A stretch of DNA of 64,000 bases from contig NC_057761.1 of NCBI RefSeq assembly GCF_010389155.1, positions 8,248,501 to 8,312,500 on the forward strand. Reading direction: 5' to 3'. The translations under genes and the position numbers were made by a program. The DNA is from Erigeron canadensis. Taxonomy: Eukaryota; Streptophyta; Magnoliopsida; Asterales; Asteraceae. This document shows positions 54,351 to 64,000 of this stretch, one piece after another. The notes below the pieces were generated by a model. It was given only the letters and a program-made list of their open reading frames with translations. It was not told where the DNA came from and did no database searches. Each line of letters starts with the position of its first letter. The first letter of the stretch is position 1.

Positions 54351-57318
54351 TGTAACATCTCGAACTTTTTATTAAACGGTTGACTTGAGTCGTTAAGTCA
54401 ACAATACGTGTCTGTTAAGCCTTTAAATAATTTAATGACTATATGTGTTTAATGTGTTATACGTGTAAAGCTTTAGTGCCTTAATGATTGATGTGTTAAA
54501 TTGTTTAAGATATGTTTTATATGCCTTTTGACGTGCTTGAAGTGTTTAATGGGTTGTAAGTATTCTCCATAAGTGTTTTGAGCTAAAAATGAGTCGTTTG
54601 GAAGCTTAGGGACTAGTTTTGACTTAGGGTTAAACTCAAAAACGGGTTACGGGTCTTGTAACCTATCATTAGACTCATAATACAGAGATTATACTCTTCC
54701 TTTGAAGCCCTAGTTGTCCCCTTGGTTCCATAGCATTCTATTGTTCGATTTCATCGTTATTCGGTTGACTCGAGAGTGTTTTGATCAAGTTTTTGCATCC
54801 TCTTTGTAATCTTCAAGTATCTAAGGTATAATAACATTGATTTTATGTCCTTTCAATCATATAATCAGATCCATAACTGGTCTAGGTTATTGGAAGATCA
54901 ATTGATGTCAAAAACGTGTGTTTTGATCGATTCGGTAACCTAAAACGTTTGTTATTGTGATGCAAATGAAGAAATGATTAATCAATGATTTCATTGCATC
55001 ATTATGGTCTTAAAATGGTGAATTTTGAGGTGCAAAAGTCGTTCATAAGGTTTGGGGTCGTTTGGGGTGTGTTTGGTTAAGTTTTGGAGGTTAAACAATG
55101 AGGTTTGTGCAGATTCGGGGCTAGCTGCGGCGTAGCTACTAAGCTGCTGCGCAACTAGCAAACAGTGACATATCGCTGGGACGCAACTTGGTAGTTGCAA
55201 CGCAATAGCGACAGAATTTTCAAATGACCATAACTTTTGAACCTTAACTCCGTTTTTGACAAATAAGCTATCCACGGAATCGTGAGAGAGTCTACTTTGT
55301 AATGGTAATGCTTTTAAAAGATGATGATGATGTCAAGTTTCCAAAAAGGTTAATTTAGTGAGTGAATGTCGAGTTCCGTCGAGTTATATAAGCCCTTAAG
55401 TATTAAATAAACCTCCGATGCATCAAGCATTGTCATGAGTCATGTTTATAGGTATTTGGAATTGAGTCATGACCATAAGTAAGTGAGTACTTGTTAGCCC
55501 ATTATGTTGTCTAATGATTATAGGTAGTCGGGAATACTTGCAAAGCTCGGTAACTTACGTAATCATTTGTTGTACGCTTCTACGAGGTAAGATACATGAC
55601 TTTTCTCACGCTGGAGGCACAACAAAATGTGGTTTTTTATAAGTAACCTCTTAATCGGATTATCTTATATGTGTTGGGTTTTCCGGGTTATGCGGGAGGA
55701 TATGTGGTAATATATGCATGCTGAAATGATTTATGTTGATATGATGACGTTTAAAGTAGAAGTATATATGTGCATAACGCTTAAAATGACGTTGCTATGA
55801 TATGTTTAAGATATGTGTTGTTGATAATGTCGTTGATATGCCTTAATGTTGATATGTGATGTCTTGTATGTGGGACTTAAGTATGACATGTCTAGTTCAG
55901 TAGATACACGTGGGAATTGCTATGAGTTGTGCACGTTAGTGGGATTAAACGTTAAAGTAGATATGGCATTACTTAGGTAATGAATATACCTAATGTTAAA
56001 GTAAAGTGTGAAATGTGGGAAATCGTTCTAGCCTTAGTGTTAGTGCGTAAAAGTAAGAAAGATAAATACGTGGGAAATGCTATAGCTAAATACATGAAAT
56101 TGACGTGGGAAGTGTTAAGCTTAACCTGTACTAGTTGTAATGCTAGTGCGTAAGACGTGGGAAATCGTGCTAGATGTAATGCTAGTGCGTAAGACGTGGA
56201 AAATCGTGCTAGATGTAATGCTAGTGCGTAAGACGTGGGAAATCGTGCTAGTTGTAATGCTAGTGCGTAAGACGTGGGAAATCGTGCTAGTTGTAAAGCT
56301 AGTGCGTAATATGTAAAGATGTAAGACGTGAGAATAAGTCGATTAAGATAGATATATGAATATGTGAGAAAGATGTACATGTAATTTAAGACGTGGGATT
56401 ACAAGGTGATATGGGATTTAATAAGATGTGTTGAGACGTGTGATAAGAACGATGCAAAGGCACAATTAGGAGTATATGTCCTACATGTGCTATACATATA
56501 TGTGTGATATGTAAGACGTAAGATGAAGTCGATTAAGCTGATTAAGATGATAATAAGATATGTGTGGAAGAAGTATATGTGCTTTACGTTGTGAGACCAC
56601 CATGTGACGTGAGAATATGTGCTAATATGAATACGTGTGACAAGTTTATGCGTGATATGCCAAAATATGATATGAAGTTACGTTTAAGTGGTAAGTCTAT
56701 GTTGATATGATATAAGATACTCATTAAGATGTGGGTATATGATAATATGATGTATATGTTGTATGAAATGAAATGTGATGCAATGTGGGAAAAGGGAAGT
56801 ATGGGTTGATCTATGATAATTGTGAATGAAGTGTAATGTGATCATGTTTTGATAAGTAAAATATGACGAAGTTTTATGAAAGTAAAATGAAGAACGTTTT
56901 ATCAAAATGTGTGTATCTTACTTAGCTAATTTTATTAGCTAACACTTGCTTTTATGAAAATGTTGTGTCCTTCAGGGTAAGTAGGTTTGAGCTAGGAAAG
57001 GATTAGCTCGGTGAGATGAGTAGATGCAATAAAGAAGACTAGCATAGTTTGTTGAATGCTTAGACTTCCCCTTTTAGCCTTATGTCTTGGCTACTTTCGT
57101 TCATGATTTATGAATATGTATTAGTGATGGCATTTATGTTGATGCCATAACTTGGATTTCATTTATATTGTTTTGATGATGCACGTTAATAACACCATTT
57201 TATAAAGGTACCATCCGTTACGGATGGAGCAGTTTTAACGTGATCCTTTTCCGCTACTTTTTAAACGCCGTTTGGCAAAGTTTTTGAAATCCAGGTTCTT
57301 AAAACAACGGGTGTTACA
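54351..57318 (+). mobile_element. Gypsy solo LTR (2.97 kb) with TTGAG duplication
   Basis: It starts TGTAACATCTCGAAC and ends AACGGGTGTTACA, with the perfect 5-bp repeat TTGAG at 54346-54350 and 57319-57323. It has no internal genes. Its right end (AAATCCAGGTTCTTAAAACA) matches the inverted LTR at 45545. It is about 600 bp longer than that LTR, partly through the 39-bp repeat at 56117-56310. Confidence 0.9.
56117..56310. repeat. Five tandem 39-bp units inside the solo LTR
   Basis: The unit GTGCTAGATGTAATGCTAGT plus GCGTAAGACGTGGGAAATC recurs about five times with few changes. Because 39 is divisible by 3, the minus strand shows an open 13-residue repeat (YALALQLARFPTS-like), which is probably a by-product. 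Confidence 0.85.
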
Positions 57319-57579
57319 TTGAGTCAAGACAGAAACTGTTCATCTCGCACGGGGTAGATATCTATACCCCGTGCCAATCAGATGTATACTCTATTTGGTG
57401 TAATGTTCATATGATTAATGATATACACGAGTTATGCACTTTTATTTGTCTCTTATTCTTTGTTAATACGTGATTATATGTTCATGTTTATTCAAGAACT
57501 CAAAGACGATTACAATTGGATTCCACACTTTTGTAGTCATAATGATCATGATTTAAACGGTCCTACCTGTTTCAACAAC

Positions 57580-58406
57580 AATCGTTTGAGCTGGCGGCCC
57601 CATCGGTGTATAATTTCCAAGTGTCCCTTTCGATAGTTCCTGTTACCTCTAGTAACATAGAGTGTGTCATCAAACTTTTACCTTCATGCACTTTGCTAAT
57701 GAAATCGGCCAAGACTTGTCCTTTAATCACGTGCCTTATGCTCCCCCAGTTCGATGGCCCACTTAGCCACTCTTCCTGACTTCTCTGGCTTCAATGGTAT
57801 CTGTTTTATTGGTTTACCAGACAGCACGACAATCGGATGTGCTTAAAAATACCTTCGTAACCTTCGTGCTGCATGAACCAGTGTTAAGGCGAGTTTTTCT
57901 AACTCTGGGTAATTGGCTTCGGCACCCTGCAAAACTCTACTTACAAAGTAGATTGGTATTTGCTGCCTGTCCCTTTTGGCTACCAATACAGCGCTGACAC
58001 ATTCCGGCGAAGCTGCCAGGTATACAAAGAGTGTTTCCTTCAGTTTTGGGGCTGTGAGTGTCGGCAGGTCCGCAATATATCCTTTCATTTGCTCGAGAGC
58101 TTTGTTCGCTTCATCCGTCCATGTAAAATTCTTGTTCTTGATACAACCTTTTAATATTTTGAAGAAAGGGAGCTATCTGTCAACCCCTCGAGAAAGGAAA
58201 AGACTGAGTGCAACGAGTTTGCCATTTAAGCTTTGGGCTTCCTTAATTGTCTTCGGTGCTGAGATTTGTCTTAACTTGTGTACTTTAGAGGGATTCGCGT
58301 GAATTCCTCTATTGCTAATGTAATATCCCAAGAACTTTCCCTCTTCTACACCAAAGGAGCATTTTTTGGGATTGAGCTTCATGTTGATCGTTCGAAGGTT
58401 TCCGAA
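57580..58406 (-). pseudogene. Tat-lineage pol: reverse transcriptase C-terminus and first RNase H
   Basis: The minus strand from 58406 reads INMKLNPKKCSFGVEEGKFL, GYYISNRGIHANPSK and KTIKEAQSLNGKLVALSLFL, the thumb/connection of Ty3 RT. The Gypsy RNase H follows (58088-57843: MKGYIADLPTLTAPK, SAVLVAKRDRQQIPIYFVSR, NYPELEKLALTLVHAARRLR). LYTDGA, the start of the second RNase H, lies near 57600. Stops interrupt at about 58172 and 57842. Upstream RT is cut off by the LTR at 58407. Confidence 0.75.
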
Positions 58407-59193
58407 TGTAACACCCCAACTAAGGCGGAACAATGAGATGTACAGAAAGTCGAGTATCCAAAACAAAGGATTATAAATAACATTCACCATAGTTTCATTT
58501 GATAAAAGAATTTACAATTGTACAAGCATGTGAACCAATTTCCAAGTACAAATGCGTCCACCGTACTTGAATATTAAGTTCACGAAACAAATAGCAAACA
58601 CATGAAGTAGTGTAGTACAATGATCAAGGCGGATTCCATTGCCTATCACAAGGTTTGATCTTTGACTCCAAAGGGCAATGCAAATATTCATGAAGCATAT
58701 AAATCCTCAATGCTTAAGCTTATTTCCTGAAAAGCATGTAGAAAAAGTGTCAACTACGAAAACGTAGTTGGTGAGTGCATAGGTTTTTATATAAATCTTG
58801 GTACATCACCGTTTTAATACTTAGAAAAACTGATTACTATTACATTTCGAAATATCCAAACCATATGATCGACAAAATTTTCATATCATGTTATCAAGTT
58901 TCCAAATACCATAATGTCATATCAAGACTTGGAGAATCTATAGTAAAATTTCAGGTTCTCATTTGTCAAATCATCATGAGAGAAAAAGTATATGAATCGA
59001 TTAATCGTATATCATACCAAAATCATTCGATCACCAAAATCATTTCAATATCACCAATTTCAACATCTTTCAAGATATCATATGAGGGACGATACCCAAT
59101 CTGTGTGTCCAAACAATTTCCAATTATGACCAAAAATAAAGAACCACCAAGAAGGACCTTCAAATATCTTTATGAATATTCTTTTCCAAAAAC
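58407..59193 (+). mobile_element. Partial LTR inserted in Gypsy RT
   Basis: TGTAACACCCCAACTAAGG begins exactly where the RT frame (TFGNLRTINMKL) is broken. The left flank is CCGAA. No matching GTTACA end occurs before the Copia LTR at 59194, so this LTR is interrupted there and probably resumes beyond the window. Confidence 0.55.
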
Positions 59194-60159
59194 TGCTAGG
59201 TCCAGTTTCTACTAAACTGGAGCTCTCCAGTGACATCTGGAGAGCATGAGAAATTGTCCGAAATATTAGAAGTCCAGTTGCATTGTACAGGTTTAGCAAC
59301 TGATGACTTCCTCAAGTTGAGATCAGAAGACTAGAATCTGAAGACCTTCCAGTTGAAGTCAAAGACAACAAATGGAAGATAGAGATTGGCAATGGCAGCG
59401 AAGCCCAGTTGACAATCACCAGATCAATCAACTGGAGAATCCTCCAGTGTAAATGCTCTTACAAAGCTTTACACTGATTACGAGGAGGACCTTTTTACTC
59501 TACATCCTTTTAACCGGACAATGATATTGTCTTTGGTTAAAGATACAAAGATGTAGAGTGGTTGAATAAAGTAACCTTTTGTCCTACTTTAGTTAACACA
59601 CACGAAGGATTATTTTAACAATACTTTTGTGTGCTGTCAACCATATTTGTACGTCGAAGTTGAGATCCCCATGCTCAATCTTCGACTATAAATAGAGGTC
59701 CTTGCACAAGCTTTTTCAACAACTTTGCAAATACATATATTCTGCAATATTGGTGAACTTGTGCAATATTCTCTCAATCGCAAAAAGAAACATTTCACAA
59801 CTCTAAGTGTTTCGATTGTTTAGGAGAATTTCCAAGTTTAGATCAATTGTAATTCATGGGTTGTTAGGATATTTACATTCTTGTATTATCTTGGTTCCGC
59901 AACAACCTTGTATTTTATTTAAACAAGTAATAAATAAAATACACTTGAAAATTACATATTGTCTCACCAGTTTATATACTCGTCATTTATATTATTGCAT
60001 GTATTAATATTCTGTCACCTTAATACTTAATTCCAGTTAACCTGGTACACGATCAATCTAAACTGGTCACATCCAGATTAATTGATCGTGTTGCAAAGTT
60101 CACTCACCATCGACATAGAGGTGTCTTCAGCACCCATCTAGCTATAGTTGGGACTAACA
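59194..60159 (+). mobile_element. Copia 5' LTR (966 bp)
   Basis: The LTR starts TGCTAGGTCCAG and ends TTGGGACTAACA, imperfect inverted ends (TGYTAGNCC). It is followed after two bases by the primer-binding site. TATAAATA at 59687-59694 is a strong TATA box, giving a transcript start near 59720. Many CCAGTT/AACTGG half-sites crowd the first 280 bp. The 3' LTR lies beyond the window. Confidence 0.75.
59687..59694 (+). promoter_or_regulatory. TATA box of the Copia LTR
   Basis: CGACTATAAATAGAGG sits about 475 nt before the primer-binding site, the classic spacing for an LTR promoter. Confidence 0.7.
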
Positions 60160-60161
60160 AG

Positions 60162-60173
60162 TGGTATCAGAGC
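60162..60173 (+). other. Copia primer-binding site (initiator Met tRNA)
   Basis: TGGTATCAGAGC is the exact complement of the 3' end of plant initiator methionine tRNA, used to prime minus-strand synthesis in most plant Copia elements. Confidence 0.9.
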
Positions 60174-60217
60174 AGGCAGGTTGAATTGTTTCAATTCTAT
60201 AACCTAGGTCTGCTTCG

Positions 60218-61975
60218 ATGGCTGCTGAAGGTGAGAATGGTTCTGGTCCTAATGAATCTAATCCTAATATTACTACTCCTTTAAATACTAATCCTCCTCC
60301 TCCTCCTCCAACTCCTGGAGCTAACCACGTTCATGTACATTACTCCAACTCTCCTGTTCCCAAATTCGATGGGAATGGTGAGACATTTGGTACATGGAAA
60401 GCTAGAATGCTCTTGCATTTTGGTGGGATAGAGAGGTATATGTTGAAAATCCTTAAGGATGGACCATATATTCCCATGTCCAGTGGTGTTAGCCCTCTTC
60501 TCGATCCCACTGGGAGAAGAGGCACCAGGGAGAAATCTGAAGAACATTGGTCAGATGAGGATCGCAGATTGGTTGATCTTGATACCAAATTGAAAAACAT
60601 GATTCTTTCTACTATACCTGAGGAACTAATTCCTACCCTTGTGTTATTTTCTAGTGCAAAATCTATGTGGGATGAATTAGTTCTCCAGTTTGAAGGAGGA
60701 AATGACACAATTGTCACTAGAAAGGTTGCTCTCAACAAGAAGTATGAATCCTTCTTTGCTCTTCCTAATGAAAGTTTGACTGGTACTTATACCAGATTTA
60801 CTGGCCTAATTAATCAACTTAGAGGCTTGGGAGTGGAGAAGGATAAGGATATTCTTCTTGAAAAATTTTGTGATGTTTTGCCATCCAAATGGGCACACAT
60901 GGTTCTTGTCTTAAGACAAGGAAAGACCTTGCATAGCCATACTCTTGCCTCCCTTTATGGAGCCTTCAGATTCACTGAAGATAATGATGCTGCAAGATTA
61001 CTGGCTGAGCAAGATGCTTTAAACCATGCTCAGAGTTCCAAGGCTGCCAACTTTTCTGGGCAACCTTGTGCTGCTTTAATGTCTACTGAGAATGTCTAGT
61101 CACATTCTATGAAGGAAATGTTAAACAACTTTTTGAACTCTGGCCTGACCACTAATCTCAGTGATGGTTGTGAGGAAACTGACGATGATGATCTGGTAGC
61201 CATGATTGCTAAAACTTTTAATAGGTTTAAGCATAAATCTAATCGATTTAATGGGTCCAATAATGCTTCCAGTTCAATTTCTATGGATAAGGCTAATCTT
61301 ACCTGCTACAAATGTGGTAAGAAAGGCCATTTCATGAAGGAATGCAGATCTAGTCAGATGAACAACCAAACTGGTCCTATTGTCCCAAACTTTGTTAAAA
61401 CTGATGATTATAAGGCCAAATACAAGAAACTTAAGGCCCAGATTGCTCTCATGTCTCTTGATCAAAATAATGAGAAAGAAAAGAACAAGTGCATGATGGC
61501 TCAAACTGAAGGGAAATGGGAACTCTCTGATGATTCATCTGATGATGAAGAAGAGATTAGAGATATGTGTTTCATGGCATTGGAGAGTCAACAACCAGTG
61601 GTGAAGGATGATGTTGTGTCTGGAAGATGGGTTGATATCATTTTAAAGAAGGTAAGGGATTATGATATCGAAATTGATTCAGAACTGAAACTGGATATTG
61701 CTGAATCATTGAATGATGACTTGTTATTTGTTGAAACCATGAGAACTGACTGTGAAAGATATTTAGAAACAGTTTTGGTTGAATTAAACAACATGAAAAG
61801 TCAAGTAAATGATTTGCAAAGTGTCCAGTTGGCTCTTAAAGAGTCAGATTTGAAAAACGAGGCATTGGAAAGAGATAACCAAAAACTGAAATTTGACCTT
61901 GAAAAAGAACATATGGTTATTAATTCTTGGGTTCAAGCATCTGGTAAAAATTATGACGCTTTTTCTAAACCATTG
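60218..61975 (+). pseudogene. Copia gag, N-terminal and zinc-knuckle parts, one in-frame stop
   Basis: The frame starts MAAEGENGSGPNESNP 45 nt after the primer-binding site. Residues about 50-250 are the Copia gag (UBN2-type) domain: FGTWKARMLLHFGGIERYM, LVLQFEGGNDTIVTRKVALN, YTRFTGLINQLRGLG. A TAG at 61097-61099 interrupts it, and the same frame continues with EMLNNFLNSGLTT. The CCHC knuckle CYKCGKKGHFMKEC is at 61304-61345. A coiled-coil-like stretch (SDLKNEALERDNQKLKFDLE) follows. A single missing base near 61974 shifts the frame. Gag would form the virus-like particle. The TAG is probably a point mutation rather than programmed readthrough. Confidence 0.8.
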
Positions 61976-62622
61976 ATGCTCAAAAAACTGCCTGGAAATC
62001 TGGTGATCTTCAGATGGCAGCTGTTTTACCCACAATTCACCAATTGCCAGAATCTGTTAGAGTTGAAACACCTTATGATTCCTCTGGCACTGTGAAATCT
62101 GAATCCACTAAGACCAACCCTGTTGAGGTTAAAATTGGAGCTAAGAAGGCTAAAGCTTCAGTTAAAAAGGAATCTGGTGACAATCCTTTACCTCATAAGT
62201 CAAATGAGTCCTCAACTCTAAAGACTAGAACCCCCGCTGAGCCCAAGTCCATAGGCCAGCAGCCTGATGAAAAGAACATTTTGTTAAAAATGGAGAATCA
62301 ACTCCAAAATTTGTCAAGGCAGGTACAAAGTTGTACTGCCAGAATTAAAAATTTAGAAGGAGGTGCATCCTCCTCTGTTGAAAAACAAAATGTCAAAACC
62401 CTTCCTCAAAAACAAAAGATAAAACAATCAGCTCAGAAAGGAGCAAATATCGAAAAGAAAAAGGAGGTCAATGCTCCACTAAAACCAATGGTTTTTACTC
62501 TAGAAACTAAAGAGAACCCTCCAGTTTCTTCATCTATTTCAACACCCAGTCAAGCATCTGGGACTTCTCAGAAGAAGTCCAGTGGACCCATCAAGAAAAG
62601 ATGGGTTCACAAAAATAACTAA
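61975..62622 (+). pseudogene. Copia gag C-terminal linker, shifted frame
   Basis: After the shift near 61974 the reading continues DAQKTAWKSGDLQMAAVLPT and runs to the TAA at 62620-62622. It is Lys/Ser/Pro-rich (VKKESGDNPLPHK; PLKPMVFTLETK) with a short helical segment (KNILLKMENQLQNLSRQVQS). It ends GPIKKRWVHKNN, the motif that normally leads into protease. A second frame change near 62615-62640 separates it from pol. Confidence 0.65.
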
Positions 62623-64000
62623 TCAATTACTTGGGTGTGCAGGGCGATCGAAATAAAAATATTTGGTATCTGGACAGCGCAGCTGGCCGGACTATGACCG
62701 GATGTAAGCCCCTGCTGGAAGAGTTCACTGTTTGCAATGGACCAGCAGTGACATTTGGTAATGATGGAAGTGGGAAAACTGAAGGATATGGTGTTGTTGA
62801 CAATGGGCAGATTCAGTTCACTAAGGTTGCATTTGTCAATGGTTTGAAATATAACCTGATAAGTGTCAGTCAACTTTGTGATGATGGATATAGGGTACTG
62901 TTCGACATTGCTCAAGGCACTGTTTTTAACAAGGATTGGAAGGTAGTCATGATTGCACCAAGAAAAGGGAATGTGTACATCATGAACATGGAGCCTGCTC
63001 CAAAAGAGCATTGTTTCTATGTCAAGGCTGATGAGGACACCAACTGGCTGTGGCATAAACGGTTATCCCATCTTAACTTCAAAAATATTAACAAGTTGTC
63101 AAGAAAGCAACTGGTTGATGGGATACCTTTTTTTTCCTTTAAAAAGGAGAAGCCATGTCCAGGGTGTGAAATGGGCAAAAAGAAAATAGCCAGTTTTAAG
63201 ACCAGGCAGAATTTCAGCATCACTGAACCTCTTCACATGCTTCATATGGATCTTTTTGGTCCAGTGAATGTTCAAACTAAAGCTGGTAAGAGATACACTT
63301 TAGTTGTGGTCGATGAATACACCAGATTTTGTTGGGTGATATTTATCAGATCAAAGAGTGATGCATCTGGTGAAATTATCTCTCTCATCAAGCGAATTAA
63401 GCTCAAGTTTACCAAGAAAGTGTGTCAGTTGCGAAGTGATAATGGTACAGAATTCATGAATAAAGAATTGGAGACATTTTGCACTGATGCTGGCATTTCT
63501 CAAAACTTTTCGTCAGCTCGTTCTCCAGAACAAAATGGTGTGGTTGAAAGGAAGAATCGCACATTGATTGAAGCTGCCAGAAGTATGTTATCTGAATCTG
63601 GTCTTCCCACCTGTTTTTGGGCTGAAGCCGTGGCAACTGCATGTCACACCCAAAACCGGTCAGTTTATGTCAAAAGACACAGGAAGACTGCCTATGAAGT
63701 TCTAAGGAATCGTAAACCAAATATTGGATACTTTCATGTATTTGGTTGTCCAGTTTACATTTTAAACGATTCCAGTCAGTTGGGAAAATTTGATGCAAAA
63801 GCTGACGAAGGTGTCTTTGTGGGGTATTCAAATATTAGAAAAGCCTATAGAGTTTATAATTATAGACTCCAAAAGGTACATGAGACAATTCATGTCACGT
63901 TCGATGAATCAAATGAAGAAATCAACAAAAGACCAACCCTTGATTTATCTTCAGTTGTCCCAGTTGATTTTGGTGTATCTGATCAGGTTCATCAATCAGA
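62619..64000 (+). CDS. Copia pol: protease and integrase, open to the window edge (partial)
   Basis: An uninterrupted frame of about 460 codons runs off the right end. The protease site at 62673 reads LDSAAGRTMTG, with Asp-Ser-Ala where Copia proteases have Asp-Ser-Gly. Integrase follows: the zinc-binding HHCC motif is complete (His at 63054 and 63069, Cys at 63156 and 63165). The catalytic triad is Asp (63249, HMDLFGP), Asp (63438, RSDNGTEF) and Glu (63546, NGVVERKN), with the expected D-35-E spacing. The GCPVYILNDSSQLGKFDAKA and GVFVGYS blocks complete the integrase C-terminus. Reverse transcriptase and RNase H should follow beyond 64000. With no stop in this part, it is the best-preserved retroelement gene in the window. 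Confidence 0.88.

Larger units (their letters stand above)
54132..57574 (-). mobile_element. Insertion in Gypsy RNase H, probably a small LTR carrying a nested solo LTR
   Basis: The RNase H reading frame stops at 54132 and resumes at 57580. ACAAC stands at both borders (54127-54131 and 57575-57579), a candidate 5-bp duplication. Without the nested LTR (54351-57318) about 475 bp remain. On the minus strand these start TGAAACAGGTAGGACC and end ATGCATCTATA, with TATATATAGG as a TATA candidate. This looks like a solo LTR with a mutated 3' end. Confidence 0.55.

Noticed and set aside
57794..58302. Three plus-strand frames opposite the Gypsy RT/RNase H
   Set aside because: They are antisense shadows of the pol remnant, whose minus-strand frames show clear motifs.
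60162..60173. tRNA-like sequence
   Set aside because: It is only the 12-nt primer-binding site complementary to initiator tRNA; no cloverleaf is present.

Overview
This is a eukaryotic, AT-rich, repeat-rich chromosomal window from a flowering plant, almost certainly a core eudicot. The composition, the LTR families and the general look suggest Asteraceae, but that placement is a guess. There is no bacterial-style organisation. Three single-copy host genes lie in the first 23 kb, and nearly everything else is transposon-derived.

Host genes (3.6-22.8 kb). First comes an intronless subtilase close to Arabidopsis SBT1.6 (+). Next is a three-exon subclass III actin-depolymerizing factor, ADF5/ADF9 type (-), with a 2.3 kb second intron filled by transposons. 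Third is a seven-exon membrane-anchored cyclophilin close to CYP21-1 (-). As I remember the Arabidopsis map, these three families sit next to each other in the same order at At4g34980, At4g34970 and At4g34960, so the block appears to be ancient conserved microsynteny. No functional link between the three genes is implied.

DNA transposons (0.6-36 kb). A Mutator-type MITE (652-1483) has a 9-bp target duplication. Two hAT-type MITEs (11761-12246 and 32686-33197) have 8-bp duplications. A 3.9 kb Mutator-like element (28566-32455) has about 270-bp terminal inverted repeats and a perfect 9-bp duplication. It carries a GRF zinc-finger gene and a MuDR-type transposase that has lost most of its catalytic core. 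There are several small Helitrons, a SINE, LINE 3' ends and a cluster of very large palindromes at 25.8-26.9 kb.

Retrotransposon nest (36-64 kb). A Copia LTR is split by a Helitron, which is itself split by a 2.1 kb LTR carrying a hairpin array. Decayed Ty3/Gypsy Tat-lineage material lies on the minus strand: three related LTRs, gag, and pol with two RNase H domains. It is interrupted by a large Gypsy LTR, by a solo LTR with a perfect TTGAG duplication, and by others. The window ends inside a comparatively young Copia element (5' LTR, primer-binding site, gag, protease, integrase) that runs off the right edge.

I found no tRNA, rRNA or CRISPR locus. The most unusual signals are the compensatory hairpin array (38.3-38.6 kb), the GRF-carrying Mutator element with G-box hairpins and inward TATA boxes in its repeats, and a small Helitron family ending in CTCG instead of CTRR.
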